Part shown: one piece after another, positions 42,336 to 53,094 of the stretch
Layout: every line of letters starts with the position of its first letter
Position numbering within the stretch: the stretch's first letter is position 1
NCBI GenBank assembly: GCA_030248215.1
Contig: JASANG010004128.1
Coordinates: 1-64,000, forward strand
Length of the DNA: 64,000 bases
Reading direction: 5' to 3'
Source of the DNA: Enoplolaimus lenunculus
Lineage: Eukaryota > Nematoda > Enoplea > Enoplida > Thoracostomopsidae
Notes under the pieces: generated by a model
What the model was told of the DNA's origin: nothing
Database searches by the model: none
The model's input: only the letters and a program-made list of their open reading frames with translations
Position numbers and translations under genes: made by a program

Positions 42336-42608
42336 TTAACCTTTCTTACATGAATATTTTCTATTTCCCCTGAGACCTACTTTTATGCTAGGATTCTAAC
42401 TCCAGTGACTGGAGTGGGAGGCGTATATATACCATCACCACTGAGCTATAGGAGCTTGACGCTCGAGCCCGATGCGGCTCTCACGTCTTGTGGTGATTTA
42501 GTACTATGTGTACTTGTTGCAATTGTTAAGTGCCATATATATAATTTAACGTATATAAGTACACTCCGCTGAGTTGCCTATAGGCAACTCAATGTGAGAA
42601 GGGGTTAA
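42336..42608 (-). mobile_element. TTAA-bounded element with tRNA-like core, copy 2
   Basis: Starts TTAACCTTTCTTACATGAAT and ends GAGAAGGGGTTAA, again within TTAA. Read on the minus strand it contains the same GTGAGAGCC...CTCCTATAGCTCAGTGGT core as the copy at 31312-31478. It also has about 100 bp extra (42490-42600), including a perfect GAGTTGCCTATAGGCAACTC palindrome. Confidence 0.6.
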
Positions 42609-42708
42609 CGGTATTTCCATTTGCTACAATTGGTCTATAATACAACGCGGTCCTGTATCGCACACACATAAGATTAAACTCAACCTAGTCAAAGTTTGGA
42701 GATCTCAG

Positions 42709-43018
42709 TACTGTAGTGACCCGAATAAGAGGTGCTCATATTTATCTGGCCTCTCCAGAGGGTACGCCCCTTGTTATTCGGTTACGGACTGTTATTTGTT
42801 TTCAAGTCGCTCTCCACCACCCTTTGTTACTGATATATATCCGGTATTGCAACTAACCGTTGAATTAAACGTTTTTTGCCTTGCATTTAAAGGCTTGAGC
42901 GATAATGCAAGGTTATACGTTGGATGTTACTTTCAAAACATAAGTATGCTTTAAACTTTCGAACTCAACTTTATTTGGTCCTGGACTCATTTATGGGCTA
43001 CAATTAGGGATAAAGATT
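42709..43018 (+). mobile_element. Inverted-repeat element 'TACTGTAGTGACCC', truncated copy
   Basis: Begins TACTGTAGTGACCCGAATAA and follows the interior of 9946-10361 through TCGAACTCAACTTTATTTGG and CTACAATTAGGGATA. It then stops before the right inverted end. Confidence 0.6.
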
Positions 43019-44177
43019 TTAGATGAAACGAGCCGTGGTGACAGCTCCGCACGCCACATAAAAATTATACTTCACATGACGCGCGGAGCGGTATACACAG
43101 CGGCGAGTAATAAAAACAAATACAGCTCATAGTCAAGAAAATTTGTTGAGTTTGGCTCAGAAAAATCACAAACATAACATTTCAATGTAAAAACTAAGCA
43201 GACGACAGCGTTGCACGCCATTCACCGCTGCAATTAAAGTGGCCGTGTAACATCTGGTGCACTTGTAAAACAGTTTTAAAAACGCAGGGTTCGCTGTGAA
43301 GAGAAAATGTCGAAATTTAACATAATGTAAGTATAGATTATTAGCTTCCCAACATCTGCGGACAGAAAGCACTGAAATTTAACAGTAAATGACGTCAAAC
43401 CTGAATTCGTGAACGGGTATGCCGCGTCTCTTTTAATGTTTGGTAGCCAAATTGCTAAAAGCGAAAATTTTCAAGTGCGAAGCAAAAAACCTAAAGTTGT
43501 GTCTGAACTATTACTGGAACAATACCGGCCAACGGTCATATCACAACAAATTGATTCCAACCAGAACTGCAATCTACCCATGGGTACCCGCGGCTATCGC
43601 AGGTACGGGTAAGAGAATTTTGGCGCTGGTATACCCGCGGGTAAAACATTTTAAAGTGCGGGTAAAAATTTGTGATTCTTTACCGCCTAAAATTTTCATA
43701 ACAAACTTGAAGCCAGATAATGTAGAAATACCGTTTTTACCGTATGAGCGAAAAATAAGTATTACATTACTGAAATCGGGCTGTTAAATCGAAAAATATT
43801 TGTGGCTCTTTGAATGGTAGTAAGAATGTACCTTATCCATTTGCTCATATACTTTGCGTTCATACAGAAGTTATACTTTTCTTAAACTTTGAACAATATG
43901 TTTACAGCTTTCTGAAAAAGGTATTGAAACAAATTGTGACGAAACCGTAAAGAAATATGATTTATGCGCTCTTAACTACAACAATTTTGTACAGACAAGA
44001 ATGTTTTCACTGATCATACATCGGCAAACAACCTAGTTTTAACAGTGATGGATGTATTAAAGTGCAATTGTCCGGTGTTGTATTTCGCTTAATGGTTTGT
44101 TTTGAAAGTTACTGATAAAAAGTTTTGTAATGTAATTCGAGTGAGTAACATCTATGCACTGAAAATTGCACAATTGT

Positions 44178-44883
44178 GCGGCGTTCACAATAAAAAATTT
44201 GGCCTGGCCACAAAATATGTCCCATCCCACGGTTAACGAGTGGTCATTGACCCTACCTCAATGAAAATTTTCCGTTGACCCTACCTCAACGAGTGGTCTG
44301 TGCCACTCGTTAAGGTAGGGTCAACACGCTTTTTACAACCCGTGACACGCGTTGACCCTACCTCAACGCAAAATTTCTGTTGACCCTACCTCAACGTGTA
44401 TCACAGACAATTTGTGACACACGATGATGTAGGGTCAACGCCAAATTTCATATATATATTTGTATTTACAACACACATGATTGTTATGTGTGTGAGCTAG
44501 CGCTAACCCTGGGTCAGCGCAACACGAGTTTTGTGGCAAAATTTAACGAAAATTTCAAATGTTACATTCGGAGTGATTTGAATATGGTAAGTTTTTAGGA
44601 ACAACAAATAAATTTGGGGGGGGTACGCGCATACTGTAGTGACCCGACCCGAATAAGAGGGGGAAATGATCTTTATTTGGTCTCTCCAGAGGGTTCCCCC
44701 GTAGGGTCAATGCGTGTCACGAGTTGTAAAAAAGTGTTGACCCTACCTCAACGAGTGGCACAGACCACTCGTTGAGGTAGGGTCAACGGATAATTTTCGT
44801 TGAGGTAGGGTCAACGACCACTCGTTAACCCTGGGATGGGACATATTTTATGGCCAGGCCAAATGTTTTATTGTGAACGCCGC
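44178..44883 (+). mobile_element. Fold-back element inside the hAT element
   Basis: It has inverted ends of about 200 bp starting GCGGCGTTCACAATAAAA and running through repeated TTGACCCTACCTCAACG units. Flanks are ATTGT (44173-44177) and ATTGT (44884-44888), a perfect 5-bp target duplication. The centre has TA-rich sequence and a 69-bp fragment of the 'TACTGTAGTGACCC' element (44632-44700). The repeated GACCCTACC units within the ends are themselves in inverted order, so the whole can form a large cruciform. Confidence 0.8.
44632..44700 (+). repeat. Fragment of the 'TACTGTAGTGACCC' element
   Basis: Matches the left end of 42709-43018 (TACTGTAGTGACCC, GAATAAGAGG, TCTCCAGAGGGT). It lies in the centre of the fold-back element and is the innermost level of a three-level nest. 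Confidence 0.6.
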
Positions 44884-45068
44884 ATTGTATTTGAACGCAA
44901 AAGAAAAGCTAAGGGCAGGTAAGGTCCGTAACGGTAAAGGAATTTTGCGTGGGTAAAGACAGGTAACGCGTAAAGCGATTCTGCGGGGGTATACCAGCGG
45001 GTAAAAAAGAAAATTTCCGTGGGTAAAACGCAACGCGGGTAAAAAATCTTTACCCACTTACACCTCTG

Positions 45069-47121
45069 ATTCCAATGTTAGGGAATACAAAGTAAAGGGC
45101 CAGGACGATAAAACAACGTGAGTTAAAAATATATTTCTAATATTAAAACATTCAATACTAACCCTTTCTTAGACGCGGCGTCTTGCAATCATAACTTCTA
45201 AGAGCACAACCTGAGTGGCCTTTATTGTGGCCATGTTTTGTATCCAGCATGTGTCAATTGTAACATGGTGTATGCATACAAATTTTAGTGTGAAATAAGC
45301 ACAACAAAATTTTTCATCAACGGTTTAATTTACTTGGTTCAGTTTATTTGAAGTTATTAAAATTTGGAATTATACCAATCAGCGAGAAATGCGACAGGTT
45401 TTAATCAGTAGACGTCAATCTTAGGATTTGATTCAATTAATTAATCACAGTAAGATTATATTGCCCAGCATAGTAAACCAATTTAACTAGATCTAACCAA
45501 AATACAACATTTATGAACGGTCAAAATTAATTTGGCCTTCGATGTCAAGGCTACTACTGCATTTAAATCAAACCGCAAATCCGTTGACTATCTGTAGTCG
45601 TCATCATTAAACTGAAAACATATTATACGTTCGAAGGAATTTGCAGAGCTAAACTTCTCACTGTGAACAATGCATTGTATACTTTGGAACATTAACCAAC
45701 ACAAAACCAACTTCGAAAATATATTTTGAATACATTTGAGCGTTTTTAAAATTTTTAATTCTCCCCAGCTCATAGAAGTTCGATTTCGGAAATGAAGATA
45801 AACCGCAAAAAATCAGGTAAAGCATATGCTAACTGTTAACAATTATACAACACGTACGCATGTTCTAAACTTATAATTGCAATTAAAACACAAATATATG
45901 GGTAAATTCTATTATTTATATGAAACACATATGGCGTAAACATTTTAGTAACCACAATTTGTTAAAAACTATTTTGACGAACCGCCCGTGTATGATGAAA
46001 CAACGTTAGCTGACGCACCAAATATTTTAAACCGATTGCTGTCCCTGAATTTCTTTATACAAACGCTCGTTGGTTATGAATAGGAGTAGCAATCCTTAAA
46101 TCAGGTCCGTAGCCAGCTCAATCTACTATAAGGTGTACAAAACAATTTTAGGAGGGGCTACAGGTTCAAATAACAAGATCACACGCGGGGTTAAAACTTT
46201 CCAGGCAGAAGGGACAAAAGATTTCAATGGCGGACTGATCCCCCAACCAGGTCCATCGGGCAAGGCGCCCGCTATAAACATATTACCGGTTTTGCTCGTG
46301 CAATAAACCGTTTATCGAGTCCGAATCACTCGTACGCGTCATAATGTGATCTGTTGCGAAACATAACCTGTCACACCAGCTTTAACGCAAATAACATCAA
46401 CTTGTAAAACTGTTCCAAGTTCAAGACATTACAAATAAAACAACACCAACAAACAATGACAATATCTAAAATATCAGTTGTCTTGTTGACAAACAAGCGG
46501 TGGGCAGCCAGTGCGCAACAAATGTTTGAATGCTTATCCATCAATATTTTTGTTGATCAAATTTGAACAGAAAATGTAGCAATGCCAAAAGAGCTCCGAG
46601 ATTTCTAATTGAATCACGTTGAGTTCAGTGTATTCAAAGAAAATAAATTTTAGCTAAAATTTATTGACGGACAATACCTACACACTTTGGTGAGAGCGGA
46701 TCGATGAATTTTACAAACCAGAATCAGCAAATGTATTATATACTTTTTGACAGTTTATCCCATCCCACAATCAGCTTCACATGTTATGTGGACCAAAGCA
46801 ATTTTACGAAGGCATGTTGTTGATTTTGTAAGACTTTAATGGGAGGCTCAAACTTTTCAAGGGTACGGGCAAAAAATATAAATGTGTATTTTTCTAGAAA
46901 GAACTAAGCGCACCCCTAGCTCCTTTTCAACTGTCTGCGGGTCTAAGCTTGTATGTATTATGAAATCGTTTACCGCAGTGTCATTGTTGTTTAATAGAAC
47001 TGCGGTTCCGGTTATTGTGAAATGTATTCTTTATTAAAAGTTTGACGCAATGTGAAATAACGTGTCAACTTTTATAACTAGCAAAAAAGATCAGTTGTTA
47101 CGCATTTTAATACATTTGAAC
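45069..47121. other. Intergenic sequence with repeat remnants
   Basis: Contains a diverged 'CCTTGCTAGG' family copy at about 46105-46260. A 35-codon frame on + at 46456-46563 has no recognisable family. No supported gene. Confidence 0.4.
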
Positions 47122-47566
47122 ATGCCTAAAAGCCAGTTCGAACTCGATGAATGTCGTTTTCGTATCTATTTTTGTTAACATAATAATATACAAGGTTTAA
47201 TGGTATACAAAACATATTTCTTATACGAAGAGCATCATCGTTCATCGCGTAATAGTGAGTGAGGAACAGAGCAAAAATGATATACGAACAACAAGTGTAT
47301 CTCTATTTTTGGCAATTGAAAAATTACAAAGTGCATATGTTGTATTCGTAACACCGCACGCCGTTCGGCTTTATACAAGAAACAGAAGACAAAGTATAAA
47401 CTGCAGCAGACATTTGTGGTGAAAAAACAGCGATACGGTTTAGGCTGAGAGAGCGAAAGAGTTGCATAAAATATTCGCCTCGTTGAAAAAACGACTCCTG
47501 GATTCCGAAAATGGTCTAGAAGCAACACAGGACGCGTGGCAACTGCTTGACAGTCAGGAAAACTAG
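47122..47566 (+). CDS. Candidate small three-exon gene, product unknown
   Basis: A phase-consistent model is 47122-47161, 47256-47393 and 47454-47566 (donors TTTC|gtatct and CAAA|gtataa; acceptors cgtaatag|TG and ctgagagag|CG), encoding 96 residues ending in DSQEN. The middle exon (43 codons, NDIRTTSVSLFLAIEKLQS) and last exon (KIFASLKKRLLDSENGLEAT) have protein-like composition and predicted helices, unlike the surrounding AT-rich DNA. The second acceptor is weak and chosen only because it keeps the frame. I do not recognise the family. It could also be a fragment of an older gene. Confidence 0.3.
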
Positions 47567-48063
47567 TGCTTCAAATTTTTGTACGATAGAAATTTTTGAA
47601 CACCGCATCAACATCACCAAAATATGATATACGCATAAACTTGCTACGGTATCAATCTTATATGATGTCTATAATACACCAGTCTCCTTCATCATATTTG
47701 TCCTCCCACTGGTTTTTAAAGGTTTCTGTCATATTTTCAAGGATCGATAAACGACAACGTATAGGGTTATAAAGGAAAATTTTATGACAAGTGCGTTGAA
47801 ACAAATACAGTGTATGATGAGGACTGTTAAAAAATTTAATCCAAAATTTAGCTCTGTTTGAACGTATATATGTTCACTTGAACACATTTAAATATGATGT
47901 TACGCGTGCTGCAACATATTTGGGAATATTAGAAACAACCTGGGTATTATATACCTTCACAAAATTGAGCCCGATGTGAGTTTTACTTTGTTTGTGTGGT
48001 CGGTCACGCTTACATATTTGGACGAAGCTTTACAATGAATATATCTTTTATAGACGTTTAGCA

Positions 48064-48638
48064 CAAGTGTGCAACCAGAATTACCGGAACCGGGAAAAAA
48101 TGTTTGCTACCGAACAATTTTAAACCTATTTCATCGCTTTTAATGGGAAACTAGTTTATTTACGATACGAAGTTTATGCTAATTTTTGTGTTTTGCAGGT
48201 CCTCAGTTTCACAGAAGCTGAATTCGTCTTCATTGTATTTTTTAGTGAATTTTGAATATGACACAAATTGACTAATGTGACTTTAAGGGGCGTCCGGGTT
48301 TCTGGTGGGTCCATAAAAAGTAGGTTTAGGTCCTAGATTACATGTTTTTGCTTAGGCTTAGGCTTAGGCACTCATTATTGCAACGCTTACGCTTAGGCTT
48401 AGGAATACGTTAAATCTACAGTTACGCCCGTTAAAGTAACATTGGCCGAAAATTTTGTCAACACACACTTATACAATTTTTGAAAAATAAGTTAGGATAA
48501 TATGCCAATTTTTCTTAAATTTTTGAATGAGAAACGTTTTCAATACAGAAAATTTCGGTGAAATATACTGGATTTATTACCGAAATGAGATAGTGAACCT
48601 CATTTTCGTACCGAAAGTAAAATTCCGATTTCACCCTG
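48064..48638 (+). mobile_element. Degenerate hAT-type element of the 'CCGGAA' family, interrupted
   Basis: Starts CAAGTGTGCAACCAGAATT and ends ATTCCGATTTCACCCTG, diverged versions of the ends seen at 48792-49203. The interior words ATCGCTTTTAATG and ATGCCAATTTTTCTTAAA are shared with 48792-49203 and 53591-53945. A telomere-repeat element (48275-48442) is inserted within it. The flanks GTTTAGCA and GTTTGAAC share only four bases. Confidence 0.5.
48275..48442 (+). mobile_element. Small inverted-repeat element with telomeric TTAGGC tract
   Basis: Ends are AATGTGACTTTAAGGGGCGT at the left and the imperfect inverse ACGCCCGTTAAAGTAACATT at the right. The interior has CTTAGGCTTAGGCTTAGGC (48349-48370) and a second tract CTTACGCTTAGGCTTAGG (48385-48403). 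It has the same plan as the element at 6815-6975. Confidence 0.55.
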
Positions 48639-48791
48639 GTTTGAACTAAATTTGCAGGTTGTGGATAATTAAAATAAAACGGAAACAGATAATGATCAAA
48701 ATAACGGAACGGAAATCGAAATAAAAAAACAGATCATTTTTAAACTTTGGACGAATTTCATAATTTTTGTTTCATATCGGACAACTACAGC

Positions 48792-49203
48792 CAGGGTGCA
48801 ACCGGAATTCCGGTTTCGGTAGTGAAATACGGTATTTTTCACTATCCGGTTGCGGTAAGAAATCCGGAATTTTTTCACCGGAATTTTCTGGTATTTTCGG
48901 TATTGAAATCTTTTTCTCATTCGAAAATTTAAGAAAAATTGGCATATTAATCTAACTTATTTATCTAAAATTGTCCGAGCGTGTATTGTCAAAGTTTTCA
49001 ATTTGTGTCACACTCCATATTTTTTCATGTTTCTACCTATTGCATTTGTTTCAGGATTTCCGCATCCTGATGTGTTTACAGTATTAAAAGCGATAAATAG
49101 CGCTTGAAAATGAATTTTCTGGTAACAAATATTTTTTCTTTTCCGGTTCCGGTATTTTTTAAACTTTTCGATTCCGGTATTTTATAATTCCGGTTACACC
49201 CTG
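48792..49203 (+). mobile_element. hAT-type nonautonomous element, exact 8-bp duplication
   Basis: Left end CAGGGTGCAACCGGAATTCC, right end ATTCCGGTTACACCCTG. It is flanked by ACTACAGC at 48784-48791 and ACTACAGC at 49204-49211, a perfect 8-bp target duplication. It is 412 bp with no coding potential. Related to 48064-48638 and, in opposite orientation, to 53591-53945. Confidence 0.88.
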
Positions 49204-49211
49204 ACTACAGC

Positions 49212-50417
49212 ATATTTGTAATAAAAATTACGAAATATTCACGTGATTTATATATAATTTTTGAGCATAAAAAAACAAAAATTCCAGAATATTTATAACG
49301 AAAACGGACACTGATATTTACCGGAAACCGATACGCGGTACACCCTGTAATTTACAGTTTCGTTTGTCAAAGCGTACGTACTTACATAATAGTAGGTCAT
49401 TGATTAACTGAGTCAAAATGGTTAGCCTGTTATATTATATACGCAGATAGTATTTCTTCAATTTTGAAAGTAAAATAGAATGTATAACGCGTGTGAGATG
49501 TTAAATAGTTTTGTTTTGAAAAATTTCGTAGTGAAAAACCCATCCTGCCCGAAATTTTGTTTTCAATTCATAACCTGTTAGCGAAATTAGTTATTACGTA
49601 ATCTTAGCAATTTAACTCAAAACCGTTAGTTAATGTGTATAACAGTCTTTTTTCTAGGAGGGAGGCAAAAGTGTTTTATAGAGAGGTTAAGCCCCTGGCC
49701 TCCATGCGGTTACGACTTACGTACGACCCGTAAGTTATTTAATATTAAAATTTTAGGACACAGTTTTTGCTTCTCATGTCAAAAGATGTTATGCAACAAA
49801 TACAAAGAACATACACCGCTCAAAAAAATTTACTTTCTCATACCACAGTATACCTACGACGATGTTGGCAGCATTGTGCACAAAATTGACAAAATTAAAT
49901 AAATTGAGTTGTTTTGACTTCCGTATATCAACTACGCGTTCGTTACTGATGTCTTGCAATATATATTCACCAATTTACGTCAATGCGCGAGCCAAAGCAA
50001 ATATTTACCTCTTAAGCTTAAAAATATTCCATAAAAAATTCACCTGTATATACGCAACCAATTTACGCACATTGCTATATCTACCTCCTTTAATATTTTC
50101 GCTGCAATGTTTAATTAGCACAACTTTGAGGCGTTGCTTATCTGGATGATGTAAAAGCAGTGAGATTTTGGTGAACCATATGAAACCATCTAGTAGTGAA
50201 ACTGAAGTTGTAAAACAAGCTTAATTGTTTTAAACCGGGTTTTAATTGATACAGGGTAGAAGCGGAACTTCAGTGAATTTGATTGCAACCTTTTCGTAAT
50301 TTAGAAAGCGTTATTTACCAAAATATCTCAAAATATTCAAATACATGTTAACGTTACAATAAACATATAAAAATGTATAGTTAACCAAATACAAGAATAC
50401 TATTTATTTTGCCTCTA
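49212..50417. other. Intergenic sequence, two coding-like stretches on minus
   Basis: Near its left end is another CGGAA-rich repeat edge (CGATACGCGGTACACCCTG, 49330-49348). On the minus strand 50140-50055 and 49935-49790 read as protein-like frames (for example RLKVVLIKHCSENIKGG) with possible splice sites, but no family is recognised and no full model can be built. Confidence 0.35.
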
Positions 50418-50420
50418 CAG

Positions 50421-50743
50421 CCGGATGGGCGGTCTCGGTTAAATACCGACACCGACACCGAGACCTGACTACCGAGATCGACCATGAAACGTCTCGGACT
50501 CGGTCAATTTTTGGTCATTACCGAACAAATAACATTGTCAAAATAAATTATCTCCAATGAGGTTTTCGTAATTTTTTTGTGTTTTTTCAGAATATCTACT
50601 CATAATTATTGCGTAACTATGAAAATTCATTAATTCACGGCGAAATTTCATTGATCAGGCATCACTTCCAAACCACCGAGAGTTAAAAATCCGAGACCGA
50701 GTTCGAGACCGAACCCTGCCAAATACCGAGACTCCTATCCCTG
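50421..50743 (+). mobile_element. hAT-type nonautonomous element, 'GTCTCGG' family
   Basis: The inner ends carry inverted GGTCTCGGT / ACCGAGACT words, and the right end is TCCTATCCCTG. It is flanked by CTCTACAG at 50413-50420 and CTCTACAG at 50744-50751, a perfect 8-bp duplication. Written this way the left end is CCGGATGGGC rather than the usual CAGGGATGGG, so one or two terminal bases have changed. It lies just downstream of the CYTH gene. A truncated relative is at 62324-62537. Confidence 0.75.
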
Positions 50744-50826
50744 CTCTACAGAGATTTTTTCAACCCAACCCCTGCCGATCCGCACTTTAAAGTTTCTCCG
50801 GGTGCTATAATTATAAGACATTCCAG

Positions 50827-53094
50827 TCAGCTTTCACAATTCGGCGTCAGTAATTCAGCATAAGCTCCGGTCAACCTTTCTGAATTCTCAAACTGAAGCG
50901 TTTTCGTAAGGCTTTCAGCGATAACAACTCCATCATTCCGATCTTGATCAGCACGAAGAACAACCTAATTGTATGTAAACTGTGATACAGCACTGGAAGC
51001 GATAATAACTGGTAGTGTATGCTGATTGGCATCTGCTTTGATAAATATTAACGAACAGTTAAATTTCACAGTATATTATATAAGTACGCTTTCAAATCGT
51101 TTGAAACATAAATCGAAGTTCCTCTTTGATTATAGTCAATACGAAATGCTCGTATGAACATTAGATATATACGTTTTAAGAGACCACCCATGGTCCAATT
51201 ATTTTCAACTGGTTTCGTTGCATTCGTAAATCAGCTATCATTTTTTAAGTTTGATATTTAACCGGTCTTAGGAAACGGAGCCAAAAAACCAAAGGCATTT
51301 CGAATGTTTTAAAGTAACTTATGAATTAACACAAAGTTACTTCAAATTCCACAAAAGTTCCTAAGCCATCGACTTGGTCTAGATGTACACGGGTCTGTCC
51401 AATCAACCATAATTCGCGAACTTTGGTTACTGTACAGCGAGCACCGTACGCACGGGATAGTACTTCCTTAAAATTAAAATTGTGATTCTTTATCTCATGC
51501 TTATCAAACTGGTTTACCTAGTTTTATTTAATGCGGACAGATGAATTACAGGATGTTGCAAGCAAAACTGCAGACTGCAACAAAATTTTAGCGATTGCAA
51601 AATGCAATTTTCCCATCATAGTACGATGAAACCTCGCAGGTTTGTAAAGACTTAATACTAATGAAGTTTACTCTAAATACTTATGACCAAGAACAAAATC
51701 GTGCGAAATTTAGTCGCAAGCAAAGTGCACAAAGATGTTAATTTGCAAAGTGCCAGAATCTGATGCTAAAAAGTCCCTTGTTAGGTAAAAGTATTTGCTC
51801 ATTTTGCCTGAGACAAAACTTATTCTTGCTGTATATATTAACTCGGTATTGGTGGCGAATAAAAAGTATGAGCTCAGGGCGATTCATAACGCCTTATCAG
51901 ACGTCGGTAAGTTTCGGAACCGTACGTACATGTATGTATAAAATTCAGCTCATGATAATTTGAACCTATGCTAAGACAAAGACGGTCTAGTTCCACTATT
52001 TATATATCCCAATTGTCCCAAATGTCCCCACTTTCCCAGCTGTTTCATTTGTCTAACCTGAACCCAGAGCAAAACTGCGTCCACAGTAGCAAATATCCCC
52101 ACTGTCCCCATTGTCCCAAATATCCCGCTCTCCTAACTGTCCACACTGTCCAAACTTTCCACTGTCTCAACTGTCCCAACTGTCCGCACTGTTCCAAGTG
52201 TCGTGGTGTCCCAACTACTCTCACTATCCCAACTGTCTCCATTGTCCCAATTGTCCCGCTGACCCACCTGGCCAATGTCCCAACGTCTCCCTACCTGCCA
52301 GTGTACAGGCTGCTATAATTAACAAGGGCCGTAAAGTTTATGTTGAAGCTGATGCTAGTTTTATACCGCAGATTGCTTGTAGAAAAATGCGTGTCTCCCA
52401 ATGTACAGGCAGCTATAATTAACAAGGGCCCTAAAGTTTATGCTGAAGCTGATGCTAGTTTCCGACCACCAGATTGCTTGAAGAAAAAAACGACTCAAAT
52501 ACCTGCCTTGAGCGTGTTTGCGTCATCAGTTGAAGCGATAACGTAATCACTGAGCTTTGCATCAGACTTCGTTTCCCGTTCGTAGTGAATTAAGCGTCCA
52601 TTTTTCTGAAAATATAACACGATAAACAACAGCGCAGCAGTTTTGCTTCTCCAACAAAACTTACCCAACAAGTGGTTTTAGAGGATGCAAGCTGCAAACT
52701 TCTTGAACTCAAAGATGCAACTAGAGGTGGGCGGGAATAGTCGTCACCATTGCCCGTTGAGTTTCGTTCTGTAGTCAAAGATTGTTAATACCAAAACACA
52801 GTTATATAAATTTTTTCGTCCACTCTACAAACAACACCCAGTTAGGGGCCTGCACACAATCCAAAATTCTATTTAAAACATATTTTTTCACCGTGAAAAG
52901 ATATTTTAACAAATTAAATCACTAACCTCGTTGTTTTGTGTGCGCAACTTTAGCAAACCATTAGGACAGTTGAAAAATATATCGCGCTGATTTAATGTTT
53001 GGTCTGGATTTGATTTCCCAGTTTCAGAACGCAAAATATTTCGCACAGCATCTATATCTTGAACGCGCATTTTCAATTCAATGTTTCGTGGCAT
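50827..53094 (-). CDS. CYTH-domain protein (thiamine triphosphatase / class IV adenylate cyclase-like), 4 exons
   Basis: Exons on the minus strand are 53094-52927, 52605-52503, 51462-51341 and 50964-50827. All junctions are canonical and in phase: ACGAG|gttagt to ttttcag|AAA (0), GGCAG|gtattt to aaggaag|TA (1), TTTGAA|gtaact to acaattag|GTT (0). The product has 176 residues, the usual size for stand-alone CYTH proteins. Family landmarks are MPRNIELKMRV at the start, DIFFNCPNGLLKLR (39-51), GRLIHYER (59-66), LSDY, GQTRVHLDQVDGLGTFVEFE, VVLRADQD and LTGAYAELL near the end. CYTH enzymes form a tunnel that binds triphosphate substrates with metal ions. The real substrate here cannot be told from sequence. 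An alternative exon 3 start three bases upstream would need a GC donor. Confidence 0.85.
52008..52290 (-). repeat. Pyrimidine-rich minisatellite, relative of the palindrome-centre repeat
   Basis: Words CCCAACTGTCCCA, TGTCCCCA and CACTGTCC are the complement of GGGACAGTTGGGACAG words at 12600-13000. It is more diverged and shorter than the tract at 12075-13300. Confidence 0.75.
52292..52490 (+). repeat. 100-bp tandem duplication
   Basis: Two copies offset by exactly 100 bp, aligned by GTACAGGC.GCTATAATTAAC and TGAAGCTGATGCTAG, with several substitutions between them. It lies within intron 2 of the CYTH gene. Confidence 0.8.

Larger units (their letters stand above)
43562..45068 (+). mobile_element. 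hAT-type nonautonomous element carrying a nested element
   Basis: Ends are CAGAACTGCAATCTACCC at the left and GGGTAAAAAATCTTTACCC...CACCTCTG at the right. Both sides are rich in GGGTA/TACCCGCGGG words in inverted order. The flanks are 8-bp repeats ATTCCAAC (43554-43561) and ATTCCAAT (45069-45076), 7 of 8 identical. The element is 1507 bp, of which 706 bp is a later insertion (44178-44883). No transposase is present. Open frames of 60-115 codons at its left end follow the repeated words. Confidence 0.75.
51463..52502 (-). other. Intron 2 of the CYTH gene, minisatellite and duplication
   Basis: Contains a pyrimidine-rich minisatellite on + (52008-52290; CCCAACTGTCCCA words) and a 100-bp direct duplication (about 52292-52391 and 52392-52490; CTATAATTAACAAGGGCC in each). 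Open frames across these (for example 51968-52422) follow the repeats. Confidence 0.75.

Noticed and set aside
52590-52778. 62-codon minus frame as a CYTH exon
   Set aside because: The CYTH exon in this interval uses another frame (52503-52605); this frame breaks the domain and falls mostly in intron 1.
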